A stretch of DNA of 64,000 nt from Cytophagaceae bacterium (lineage in GTDB: Bacteria > Bacteroidota > Bacteroidia > Cytophagales > Cytophagaceae). The position numbers and the translations under genes were made by a program. Below are positions 1-7,351 of the stretch, in pieces. The notes under the pieces were generated by a model that was not told the origin of the DNA, ran no database searches, and saw nothing but the letters and a program-made list of their open reading frames with translations. How positions within the stretch are numbered: position 1 is the first letter of the stretch; every line of letters begins with the position of its first letter. The stretch covers positions 62,001-126,000 of the forward strand of contig JALONH010000004.1 of NCBI GenBank assembly GCA_025455005.1, read 5' to 3'.

Positions 1-1411
1 ATATGGAATTCCAATACGTAATAGATTGTTCTTTCCCTTTACCGTATACCGGAAGTTCTGTGTGTTTATAACTTAAGGCATATTCATTTTCAATGCCCGC
101 TATAACCGAACAAAGGTGGTGGATAGAGAATCGTTCTTCTGTTAATAAAACGGATTGTAAAGCTGTAATAACTTCTTCTTGTACAGTAAATTTTGTGCGG
201 TCGCTTTTGCAGTTATCACAATAACCGCAATCTTTATCCATCGTTTCACCAAAGTAATAAAGGAGTTGGCGGCGACGGCATACCGATGATTCCGCATACG
301 AAGAGATTTCATGCAACAAGTGTTTAGCATTGTCTCTTTCCGTAACTGGTTTATCTTTATTGAATTTTTCTAGTTTTAAAACATCATTGGCGCTGTAAAA
401 CATTAAACAATGGGCGTCGATACCATCTCTGCCGGCACGTCCGGTTTCTTGGTAGTAACCTTCCAGGGATTTTGGGGTATCGTAATGAACTACAAATCGA
501 ACATCCGGTTTGTCTATGCCCATTCCAAATGCAATGGTGGCCACAATGACATCGGCTTCTTCATTTAAAAAAGCATCTTGATTGTGCATCCGGACATGGG
601 AGTCAAGACCGGCGTGATAAGGTAAAGCGCGTACGTCGTTTACTTTTAATAACTCAGCAATTTCTTCCACTTTTTTTCTACTCAAACAGTAGATAATTCC
701 CGATGCTCCTTTTTGTGATTTTACAAATTTGATTAACTTTTTCTTAGTGCCTCCTTTAGGACGTACTTCATAAAATAAATTCGTTCTATTAAAGGACGAC
801 TTAAATATGGTAGCATCGTCCATTTGCAAGTTCTTCTGTATATCAATTTGAACTTTTGGAGTGGCGGTGGCTGTGAGGGCAATAATGGGGATATTCGGAC
901 CTAATGAATCTATAATGGTTCTGATTTTACGGTATTCCGGACGGAAATCATGCCCCCATTCTGAAATACAATGGGCCTCATCTATAGCTACAAAGGAAAC
1001 TCTTGCTTTTTTCAAAAAGGTGATGTTGTCCTCTTTGGTAAGCGATTCCGGCGCGACATATAATAATTTAACCTCGCCGGAGAGCGTTTCTTTCTTCACC
1101 TTGGTCATTTCCGCTTTAGTCAAGGTAGAGTTTAGAAATTGGGCATTGATTCCAAACGCATTTAATTGATCTACCTGATTTTTCATTAAAGCAATGAGAG
1201 GCGAAATAACAACGGCAGTGCCGGGCATAGAAATAGCCGGCAACTGGTAACACAGCGATTTGCCGGCACCGGTAGGCATAATCACAAAAGTGTTATTACC
1301 TGCCATTACATTATTGATAATAGCTTCTTGGTTACCTCGAAATCTGTCATACCCAAATACAGATTTCAATTTATTGATAACCTCTATGTCGTGATCGATT
1401 AGTACAGACAT
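1..1411 (-). CDS. recQ: ATP-dependent DNA helicase RecQ, C-terminus cut by window edge
   Basis: Superfamily 2 3'-5' DNA helicase acting in recombinational repair and restart of stalled forks. About 470 residues are visible, starting at an ATG on the minus strand (1409-1411). Helicase motifs are in order: Walker A PTGAGKS near residues 46-52, DEAH near 144-147, TATAT near 180-184 and the arginine-finger motif GRAGRDG near 330. The zinc-binding cysteines follow (one Cys, then CGYCDNC), and the start of the winged-helix RQC region is present. The end, with any HRDC domain, lies outside the window. The gene is divergent from kdsD. Family identity is secure; which RecQ paralogue it is cannot be told. 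Confidence 0.95.
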   Translation of the reverse strand, partial: MSVLIDHDIEVINKLKSVFGYDRFRGNQEAIINNVMAGNNTFVIMPTGAGKSLCYQLPAISMPGTAVVISPLIALMKNQVDQLNAFGINAQFLNSTLTKAEMTKVKKETLSGEVKLLYVAPESLTKEDNITFLKKARVSFVAIDEAHCISEWGHDFRPEYRKIRTIIDSLGPNIPIIALTATATPKVQIDIQKNLQMDDATIFKSSFNRTNLFYEVRPKGGTKKKLIKFVKSQKGASGIIYCLSRKKVEEIAELLKVNDVRALPYHAGLDSHVRMHNQDAFLNEEADVIVATIAFGMGIDKPDVRFVVHYDTPKSLEGYYQETGRAGRDGIDAHCLMFYSANDVLKLEKFNKDKPVTERDNAKHLLHEISSYAESSVCRRRQLLYYFGETMDKDCGYCDNCKSDRTKFTVQEEVITALQSVLLTEERFSIHHLCSVIAGIENEYALSYKHTELPVYGKGKEQSITYWNSI

Positions 1412-1445
1412 CAAACGAAAAGAGAATTTAATGGACGAACTTTAG

Positions 1446-1453
1446 TATATTTG
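1446..1453 (+). promoter_or_regulatory. Candidate -7 promoter element for kdsD
   Basis: TATATTTG matches the Bacteroidota -7 consensus TAnnTTTG and lies 44 bases before the kdsD start, between the divergent recQ and kdsD genes. No TTG -33 element is seen at the usual 19-base spacing, so the call rests on the -7 box and its position. Confidence 0.4.
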
Positions 1454-1497
1454 ACCGTTGAAAGGTTGTAGAAACTTGGTCTAAATCGTTAAGTAAA

Positions 1498-2463
1498 TTG
1501 AAGTTAACAAAAAATATCCAAACCATAGCAAAGGATGTAATATTATATGAATCCGATGCCTTAAAAAAAATGGTAGATGCCATTGATAATGACTTTGAGC
1601 GCATTATAGAGACTATTTTGGCATGTAAGGGAAGAGTAGTAATTACAGGAATTGGGAAAAGTGCCATTATTGCACAAAAAATTGTCGCTACTTTAAATTC
1701 TACCGGAACCCCGTCGCTCTTCATGCACGCCGCAGATGCTATACACGGCGACTTGGGGATGATTCAAAAAGAAGATGTAGTGATTTGTATTTCTAAAAGT
1801 GGTAATACACCAGAAATAAAAGTGTTGGTTCCGTTAATACGCCGACGGGGAAGTGTCTTGATTGGAATGGTAGGTAATATTGATTCCTACTTATCTCATA
1901 ATTCAGATTACCGATTAAATGTTACAGTAGAGAAAGAAGCTTGTCCTAATAATTTAGCCCCCACCACCAGTACTACTGCTACACTTGTAATGGGCGATGC
2001 ATTAGCTGTAGCCTTACTGGAATGCAGGTCGTTCAGTAGTGATGATTTTGCTCAACTTCATCCGGGGGGTGCTTTAGGCAAACAATTGTATTTAAAAGTA
2101 AAAGATGTTTATTTAAATAATGAACGTCCAATCGTTTCCCCTTCAAGTACCATAAAAGAAGTGATAGTAGAAATTTCTTCTAAACGCTTAGGGGCTACTG
2201 CGGTAATTCAAGAAGAACAATTAGTGGGAATTATAACAGACGGAGACTTAAGACGGATGATGAATACGCACGAAGATTGGAAAGGATTATCTGCGCAAGA
2301 CATCATGACCTCCCAACCCAAAACGATAGAAGCAGAAGCGTATGCGGTACATGCGCTTCGAATTATGCAAGAAAAAAATATAACTCAATTAGTGGTGACA
2401 GAAGAAAAAGCGTTTAAAGGCTTTATCCATATACATGATTTGTTAAGAGAAGGAATCGTGTAA
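1498..2463 (+). CDS. kdsD: Arabinose-5-phosphate isomerase (KdsD/GutQ family)
   Basis: Interconverts ribulose-5-phosphate and arabinose-5-phosphate, the first step to Kdo for lipid A-core assembly in the cytoplasm. The 321 residues match the family's usual length: an N-terminal SIS domain (about 35-170) with the conserved GIGKSAIIAQKI and HGDLGM segments and the LAPTTSTTATLVMGDALAVA block, then two CBS domains (about 205-321) ending with HDLLREGIV. The start is TTG; the first in-frame ATG would remove part of the conserved N-terminal helix, so TTG is preferred. The GDP-mannose gene follows 39 bases on, consistent with a nucleotide-sugar or LPS role. Family call is firm. Confidence 0.93.
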   Translation: MKLTKNIQTIAKDVILYESDALKKMVDAIDNDFERIIETILACKGRVVITGIGKSAIIAQKIVATLNSTGTPSLFMHAADAIHGDLGMIQKEDVVICISKSGNTPEIKVLVPLIRRRGSVLIGMVGNIDSYLSHNSDYRLNVTVEKEACPNNLAPTTSTTATLVMGDALAVALLECRSFSSDDFAQLHPGGALGKQLYLKVKDVYLNNERPIVSPSSTIKEVIVEISSKRLGATAVIQEEQLVGIITDGDLRRMMNTHEDWKGLSAQDIMTSQPKTIEAEAYAVHALRIMQEKNITQLVVTEEKAFKGFIHIHDLLREGIV

Positions 2464-2502
2464 AAGAGAGTGAACAACACGCTATTTTAATATTAGAATA
2501 CT

Positions 2503-3576
2503 ATGAATAAAAATAATTATGCGGTTATCATGGCAGGAGGGATTGGCAGCCGTTTTTGGCCTTTTAGTAGAACAGATTTCCCCAAACAATTTCATGATGT
2601 TTTGGGCACGGGTTCTACTTTGATTCAGCAAACCGTCACTAGATTTAAAGGTATATGTCCACCTGAAAATATTTTTATCGTAACAAATAAAAAATATGTT
2701 GCTTTAGTAAAAGAGCAGTTACCCTTTTTATCCGATGAACAAATTTTAGCAGAACCTGTTGCGAAAAATACTGCGCCTTGTATTGCTTATGCTTGTTATA
2801 AAATAGCAGCTAAAAATAAACATGCCAATATTGTTGTTGCTCCTTCCGATCATATTATTTTAAATGAACGAGAATTTGAGTCTATTGTAGCATTAGCATT
2901 AGAGCATACAGCAGCAGCGGATATTTTAATTACTTTAGGAATAAAGCCGTCTCGTCCGGATACTGGGTACGGTTATATTCAGTTTATAGAAGAAGCTAAA
3001 CGTAAGGTTAAAAAAGTAAAAACTTTTACAGAAAAACCGGCTTACGATTTAGCTTTAAAGTTTATAGAAAGCGGCGATTTTGTTTGGAATGCAGGAATCT
3101 TTGTTTGGAATGCGCACGCTATTCTAGAGGCGATAACACAACACCTACCTGAACTTCACGAATTATTTGTTGAAGGAAATGCCACTTATTGGACTAGCAG
3201 TGAAGAGGCATTCATTAACACTGTGTTTGCACAATGTAAATCCATTTCAATTGATTATGGTATCATGGAAAAAGCAAGTAATGTATATGTAGTGCTGGCT
3301 GATTTTGGATGGTCCGATTTAGGTACATGGAAATCCTTATATGAAAACTCGACCAAACAAGAAGCACAGAATGTTATAGATGGTAATGTATTGGTTTATG
3401 ATAGTTCACACTGTATTATCAAAACACCTAAAGACAAGCTAGTCGTAGTAGAAGGATTAGATAATTATATTGTAGCGGAGTTTGATGGTGTGCTGATGAT
3501 TTGTAGAAAAGATAATGAGCAGCGGGTAAAAGATTTTGTGTCGGATGTAAAAGCCAAAGATGCTCGATATGTGTAA
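2503..3576 (+). CDS. manC: Mannose-1-phosphate guanylyltransferase
   Basis: Forms GDP-mannose from mannose-1-phosphate and GTP for surface polysaccharides or glycoproteins. The 357-residue protein is a single nucleotidyltransferase domain: the activation loop MAGGIGSRFWPFSRTDFPKQ lies near residues 10-30, VAPSDHII holds the metal-binding aspartate, and FTEKP and WNAGIFVW are sugar-binding motifs. There is no C-terminal phosphomannose isomerase domain, so it is the short monofunctional form. It follows kdsD on the same strand and ends just before a strong bidirectional terminator. GDP-mannose could also feed glycosylation in the T9SS pathway or the DUF2723 protein, but that link is inference. 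Confidence 0.92.
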   Translation: MNKNNYAVIMAGGIGSRFWPFSRTDFPKQFHDVLGTGSTLIQQTVTRFKGICPPENIFIVTNKKYVALVKEQLPFLSDEQILAEPVAKNTAPCIAYACYKIAAKNKHANIVVAPSDHIILNEREFESIVALALEHTAAADILITLGIKPSRPDTGYGYIQFIEEAKRKVKKVKTFTEKPAYDLALKFIESGDFVWNAGIFVWNAHAILEAITQHLPELHELFVEGNATYWTSSEEAFINTVFAQCKSISIDYGIMEKASNVYVVLADFGWSDLGTWKSLYENSTKQEAQNVIDGNVLVYDSSHCIIKTPKDKLVVVEGLDNYIVAEFDGVLMICRKDNEQRVKDFVSDVKAKDARYV

Positions 3577-3607
3577 AAAAAGTCCCTAATTTTAGGGACT
3601 TTTTTTA
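3577..3607. terminator. Bidirectional rho-independent terminator
   Basis: AGTCCCTA and TAGGGACT (3581-3600) form a hairpin flanked by A-run on the left and T-run on the right. It lies between two convergent genes and can serve both. Confidence 0.88.
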
Positions 3608-3615
3608 TATCATTT

Positions 3616-5241
3616 TTAAAGTATAAAATCCGTTGACATGAAGTTAGAACGGCGTTCTTTTATGATATCAGTTAACATTACTTTATTAACACCATTTTCT
3701 TTAGCAGCTACCATGGCTCGTATACTGAAGGTTCTTAAAGCATCCGATACGGAAAGAGTACCTTCACCCGAATCTTTTCTTCCATTGAATGGAAAAACAT
3801 CAGGGCTTCGTTGACATTGAGAATTGATGTTAACACGGCAAACTTGATTGACCATTTTATCTATCAATTTGGCCATATCTTCTTTATCTGTACCAAATAT
3901 ACTTACTTGTTGTCCGTAGTTAGATTCTACCATGTAATCGATCACTTCTTCTGTCGTGTTGAACGCAACTATTGGGACTACAGGGCCGAATTGTTCTTCA
4001 TGGTACAATTTCATTTCTTTTGTTACCGGATAGACAGCAGCCGGTGCATAGAAGGTGTGGTGCATGGAGCCGCCTCCATCATTGAGAACATGTGCTCCTT
4101 TGCTTAGTGCATCTTCAATGAGATCATTTAAGAAACCGGGTTTTTCAGGTTCCGGCAAGGGTGTTATTTGTACTCCATCTTCCCAAGGCATTCCCCATTT
4201 TAACTGTTGAAGTGCTTCAACATATTTTTTATTGAAGGTATCCACTACGTTTTTGTGGATGAATAAAATTTTAAGCGCAGTACAACGTTGACCATTATAG
4301 GAGAGTGTACCTAAAATACATTCTTTAACAGCTAAATCAAGATCGGCATGGTTCAGAACAATAGCAGGGTTTTTCGCCTCTAACGCTAATACTGAACGAA
4401 GGCGATTAGGTTTAGGGTGTTGAACTTTTAGGATGTTAGCCGATTTACTTGTACCAATAAAGGCTAATACATTGATTTTACCTGTGCTCATCAGTGGACC
4501 CACTGTTTCTCTTCCTCTACCAAATACGATATTGACTACACCCGCCGGGAATGCTTGTTGGAATGCCTTTAATAAAGGTCGGTGTAATAAAACACCTATT
4601 TTGGCCGGTTTAAATACAACCGTATTTCCCATTATCAACGCCGGTATAAGCGTGGTAAAGGTTTCATTCAACGGATAGTTAAATGGACCCATACATAATA
4701 CAACACCCAGAGGACAACGACGTATTTTTCCAATAATACCTTGTTCAAAATCGTAATGAGCAGAATCGCGGTCTATTTTTTTATACGCTTCAATTGTGTC
4801 GATTATATATTCTACAGTTCTGTCGAACTCTTTTTCGGAGTCTTTGATATTTTTTCCAATCTCCCACATTAATGTTTTTACAACGGCGTCGCGTTCTGCT
4901 TTCATTAATGTTACAAATTTTTCCATTGCTAAAATTCTTCCCTCCGTGGACATCATCGGCCATACACCTGTACCATTACCATAGGCTTTGTATGCGGCAT
5001 CTAAGGCTTCCATCGCTTCTTTTTGAGTAAGAAGGGGCGTTGTTCCTAATGATTTTTGTTGTATTCCGGACGAACTATTGATGCATACCGGTGATAATAT
5101 TTCTTGAACCGGACCATCCCAATGGCGAATTTCACCATTGATTAAATATTCTGTTTGATGCACCGGAGCACCGTATTGGTATACTGCCGGTATGTTTTGT
5201 TCCGTAGGAAATAGATTTTCCAAACGTAAAGATGTACTCAT
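3616..5241 (-). CDS. GapN-like NADP-dependent glyceraldehyde-3-phosphate / aldehyde dehydrogenase
   Basis: Member of the aldehyde dehydrogenase superfamily, closest by eye to plant-type non-phosphorylating glyceraldehyde-3-phosphate dehydrogenase, which makes 3-phosphoglycerate and NADPH in the cytosol. Of 541 residues, GPFNYP (185-190) carries the oxyanion asparagine, [11 protein letters not shown] holds the catalytic Cys320, and FGPVVPI and [12 protein letters not shown] are conserved substrate and cofactor segments. The usual ELGGK motif with the general-base glutamate is replaced by LALEAKNP; the expected position (286) is alanine with a Glu two residues later. The gene is 12 bases downstream of an arsR-type regulator and probably cotranscribed with it. 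Substrate is inferred. Confidence 0.85.
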   Translation of the reverse strand: MSTSLRLENLFPTEQNIPAVYQYGAPVHQTEYLINGEIRHWDGPVQEILSPVCINSSSGIQQKSLGTTPLLTQKEAMEALDAAYKAYGNGTGVWPMMSTEGRILAMEKFVTLMKAERDAVVKTLMWEIGKNIKDSEKEFDRTVEYIIDTIEAYKKIDRDSAHYDFEQGIIGKIRRCPLGVVLCMGPFNYPLNETFTTLIPALIMGNTVVFKPAKIGVLLHRPLLKAFQQAFPAGVVNIVFGRGRETVGPLMSTGKINVLAFIGTSKSANILKVQHPKPNRLRSVLALEAKNPAIVLNHADLDLAVKECILGTLSYNGQRCTALKILFIHKNVVDTFNKKYVEALQQLKWGMPWEDGVQITPLPEPEKPGFLNDLIEDALSKGAHVLNDGGGSMHHTFYAPAAVYPVTKEMKLYHEEQFGPVVPIVAFNTTEEVIDYMVESNYGQQVSIFGTDKEDMAKLIDKMVNQVCRVNINSQCQRSPDVFPFNGRKDSGEGTLSVSDALRTFSIRAMVAAKENGVNKVMLTDIIKERRSNFMSTDFIL

Positions 5242-5253
5242 ATAATTTGTCTA

Positions 5254-5571
5254 TTAAATTTTAGGTAATGTATTAAAGTAGGTGGCAAACAATTGTTCTG
5301 CTTGGTTCCAACGTTTAAGATCGATGCAATAATAGGTCTTTTGTGCTGCTTCGGTTCCGTAAATTAATCCGGCGTCTTTTAATTCTTTCAAATGTTGCGA
5401 TATAGTGGATTGAGAAAGTCCCAATTCCTCTGTTAAATCCCTGCAAATACAGGTGTTGCGTTCTCGCATCAAATTCAAAATAGATAAACGGGCCGGGTGC
5501 GCTAAAGCTTTGCTAAGCTGAATTAAGTGTTGATCCGCATCGGATAATGGTTGGTCTTTTACAAAAGGCAT
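5254..5571 (-). CDS. ArsR-family transcriptional regulator
   Basis: Small winged-helix repressor of 105 residues. The helix-turn-helix is clear (TEELGLSQSTISQHLKELK, about 48-66) and is preceded by TCICRDL, which resembles the ELCVCDL metal-binding motif of ArsR/SmtB proteins, so a thiol- or metal-sensing role is possible. It lies upstream of the GapN-like gene with a 12-base gap, and its start is six bases from a perfect 18-base palindrome, a likely autoregulatory operator. A divergent SRPBCC gene shares the intergenic region. The inducer cannot be told from sequence. Confidence 0.9.
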   Translation of the reverse strand: MPFVKDQPLSDADQHLIQLSKALAHPARLSILNLMRERNTCICRDLTEELGLSQSTISQHLKELKDAGLIYGTEAAQKTYYCIDLKRWNQAEQLFATYFNTLPKI

Positions 5572-5576
5572 ATTTA

Positions 5577-5594
5577 TATCGTAAAGTTACGATA
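5577..5594. promoter_or_regulatory. Palindromic operator in the arsR / SRPBCC intergenic region
   Basis: TATCGTAA-AG-TTACGATA is a perfect inverted repeat with 8-base arms directly upstream of the ArsR-type gene. Dimeric ArsR proteins bind such sites near their own promoters; assignment to this regulator is inference from position. Confidence 0.65.
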
Positions 5595-5607
5595 AGCTTT
5601 AAATATT

Positions 5608-5628
5608 ACAAATAAATCGCTTATTTGT
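5608..5628. repeat. Second inverted repeat between arsR and the SRPBCC gene
   Basis: ACAAATAA-ATCGC-TTATTTGT has perfect 8-base arms and a 5-base centre. It lies between the first palindrome and the preferred start of the SRPBCC gene. It could be another operator or part of a promoter; it lacks the T-run of a terminator. Confidence 0.5.
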
Positions 5629-5704
5629 GCTGAATTATATTCGTTTTGTACAATTCCCAACTGTTCGTTTTTTAGAAGTTGTTAAAAAACAGTACTTTGG
5701 TAGT

Positions 5705-6136
5705 ATGGGAACTACCATCACTACACAACTACATATTCCTGCACCGGTGGAGACGGTGTGGGAAGTCCTGTTAGATTTTACTCAGTATCCTAACTGGAAT
5801 CCATTCATTCCTTTTATTGAAGGCAAAGCGGTTGTAGGTGAACGTTTATCTATACACGTCATCCCACCCGGTACTAAAGGTATGCGCTTCAATCCGGTTG
5901 TAACACAGTGCGATCCGTTGACTTATTTCGCTTGGAAAGGGAGTTTAGGGATACCCGGGCTTTTTGAAGGACATCATCAGTTTCAGCTTATTGCAGCGTC
6001 CGATACGACAACTACATTCATTCATAAAGAAGACTTTAAAGGTATTCTATTGTTTTTATTATCAAAGTCTGCAACCCTTAAGGGATTTGAAGCGATGAAT
6101 ACAGCTCTCTATAATCGAGTCCTAGAAAAAATCTAA
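5705..6136 (+). CDS. SRPBCC (START-like) domain protein
   Basis: A 143-residue cytoplasmic protein with the polyketide cyclase / START-like fold: it opens with IPAPVETVWEVLLDFTQYPNWNPF, typical of the family, and has the GxLGIPGLFEGHHQF strand pattern and a C-terminal helix. Such proteins bind hydrophobic ligands; the ligand is unknown. An in-frame ATG at 5627 would add 26 residues lying in the operator and promoter region that do not fit the family, so 5705 is preferred. It is divergent from an ArsR regulator, a common pairing, suggesting control by it. A terminator follows. Confidence 0.82.
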   Translation: MGTTITTQLHIPAPVETVWEVLLDFTQYPNWNPFIPFIEGKAVVGERLSIHVIPPGTKGMRFNPVVTQCDPLTYFAWKGSLGIPGLFEGHHQFQLIAASDTTTTFIHKEDFKGILLFLLSKSATLKGFEAMNTALYNRVLEKI

Positions 6137-6157
6137 ACACTGATACTTATTGAATAT

Positions 6158-6188
6158 AAAAAGACCGACAAATTAGTCGGTCTTTTTA
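6158..6188. terminator. Rho-independent terminator after the SRPBCC gene
   Basis: AAAAAGACCGAC and GTCGGTCTTTTT form a 12-base stem around AAATTA. It can also stop minus-strand transcription of the small genes to its right. Confidence 0.9.
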
Positions 6189-6347
6189 TTAATAGATAAT
6201 ATGTTTCGGAAAATTTTCTTTACACCAATGGAGTAATACTTTTCGTTCCGAAATAGTTAACCATTTAGAAAGTTTTCGCAGCTCTTTTTTAAATAAAGCA
6301 GGATCAAAACTTACTTTTTCTAAAATCATTTTACTATAGTCGAGCAT
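6189..6347 (-). CDS. Small conserved hypothetical protein, 52 residues
   Basis: Minus-strand frame from ATG (6345-6347) to TAA, with an in-frame stop shortly upstream of the ATG. The product begins MLDYSKMILEKVSFDPALF and continues FKKELRKLSKWL, then a tryptophan- and cysteine-containing tail (HWCKENF). It is basic, lacks a signal peptide and looks like a short helical cytoplasmic protein. From memory, similar short proteins with an ILEKVSFD-x-LF-x-KEL pattern are common and unnamed in Bacteroidota; this was not checked by search. It ends one base after the terminator shared with the SRPBCC gene. Function unknown. Confidence 0.7.
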   Translation of the reverse strand: MLDYSKMILEKVSFDPALFKKELRKLSKWLTISERKVLLHWCKENFPKHIIY

Positions 6348-6357
6348 ATGGTTTCGA

Positions 6358-6714
6358 TTAAAATTGTACTAGATTAAATCCAAAACTCTTACAGGAGCGT
6401 GGTCGTAGAATGGGAACTTCAGTCAAGTCATTTAAGCCTTCGAATCCATAGGGGGACTCCCATGCAGTACCAAATTCATGGACGCGATGTGCATTATAAA
6501 TGGAGGCGGATTCTAGGATACAGGGTACAGGAGTTTGTATGTAGTAAAGTTCCCAAATACTACTGATTTGGCGAGATGTTTCTATCGAATATACCGATTG
6601 AGTAACGTGAGACGAACTGTTCAATCCAAGTTGAATGGATTGTGGATTAGCGGCTTTTGCGCTATATAGCGTTATAAACGCTGCCCATAGAAATACAATA
6701 TAGTAAGGTGACAT
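6358..6714 (-). CDS. Small secreted hypothetical protein
   Basis: 118 residues with a plausible signal peptide (hydrophobic YYIVFLWAAFITLYSAKA, cleavage after about residue 22). The mature part has no recognisable domain; it contains two cysteines and several aromatic residues. It lies 10 bases from the start of the next small gene in an apparent minus-strand run of small genes. I do not recognise it. A chance reading frame cannot be excluded, but the signal peptide and close packing support a gene. Confidence 0.5.
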   Translation of the reverse strand: MSPYYIVFLWAAFITLYSAKAANPQSIQLGLNSSSHVTQSVYSIETSRQISSIWELYYIQTPVPCILESASIYNAHRVHEFGTAWESPYGFEGLNDLTEVPILRPRSCKSFGFNLVQF

Positions 6715-6724
6715 AGAGTATTGT

Positions 6725-6829
6725 TTAAAGTTGAACTACCGTAGCCATTGCTACAATTGAGAGAATGATGAAATAGGATAATGTTAGGATTAAACCTTTA
6801 TAGGCTTTCCATAGTTTTTTAATAAACAT
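6725..6829 (-). CDS. Single-pass membrane peptide, 34 residues
   Basis: ATG (6827-6829) to TAA on the minus strand. A short basic head (MFIKKLWKAYKG) is followed by about 20 hydrophobic residues (LILTLSYFIILSIVAMATVV) and a two-residue tail. This is the layout of a small inner-membrane protein with the N-terminus inside. It lies 10 bases before the secreted 118-residue protein and after another secreted small protein. Too short for family assignment. Confidence 0.45.
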   Translation of the reverse strand: MFIKKLWKAYKGLILTLSYFIILSIVAMATVVQL

Positions 6830-6879
6830 AGTAGTAGACTTTTAGTGGATGATTAAAATATAGTATCGAAAAAAAAATA

Positions 6880-7173
6880 CTATATTAACCAAGCACAATG
6901 TTGAATATAAAGTGGTACGATAGTCGAAAAAATAGAGAACTCTAATCGTGGTTCTTTTAATTCTTTTAAAATATGGCACCCTTTAAATTTTACAGAACAA
7001 AGTATTGGTATCTGACGGATCTCTATAGTATTCGCTTGAAACGTTACCTTTTCTTCTCCACATTCCACCTCATTCTCCAATACAATTCGAGAAGTATTAG
7101 CATAACCATCAAGTGTTAGCGAGAGTAACACCAACACAAAGAGGGGGAAACGGTATCGTAAAAACATCTTCAC
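6880..7173 (-). CDS. Small secreted cysteine-containing hypothetical protein
   Basis: 97 residues. The N-terminus is a typical signal peptide (MKMFLRYRFPLFVLVLLSL, cleavage probably after GYA near residue 25). The mature part is about 70 residues with four cysteines (VECGEE, ILCSVKF, KGCHIL, QHCAWL), compatible with two periplasmic disulfides. No family is recognised. It heads the run of small minus-strand genes; no promoter motif is visible upstream. The CCGG tetranucleotide frequent elsewhere is absent from this whole cluster. Confidence 0.55.
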   Translation of the reverse strand: MKMFLRYRFPLFVLVLLSLTLDGYANTSRIVLENEVECGEEKVTFQANTIEIRQIPILCSVKFKGCHILKELKEPRLEFSIFSTIVPLYIQHCAWLI

Positions 7174-7324
7174 ATATCTATTAACGATTGCTATTTAAAA
7201 TAGTTTTAAATTAAAAAGGGTTAAAATCCATAATGTCATAGTAAGCCGTTAGTTTGAAAAATACTTATCCTAAAACATATACTTCCTAAGAAGTTAGAGT
7301 ATGTCGTTCTGCTTATAATTTGTA

Positions 7325-7332
7325 TATCTTTG
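7325..7332 (+). promoter_or_regulatory. Candidate -7 promoter element for the pseudouridine synthase gene
   Basis: TATCTTTG matches TAnnTTTG and lies 19 bases before the GTG start. No -33 TTG at the optimal spacing. Confidence 0.45.
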
Positions 7333-7351
7333 TAGGGATTCTATCCCTATC

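Noticed and set aside
861-1169. Plus-strand frame opposite recQ
   Set aside because: It lies within the helicase core on the other strand, and its product has no domain features; the recQ motifs explain the sequence.
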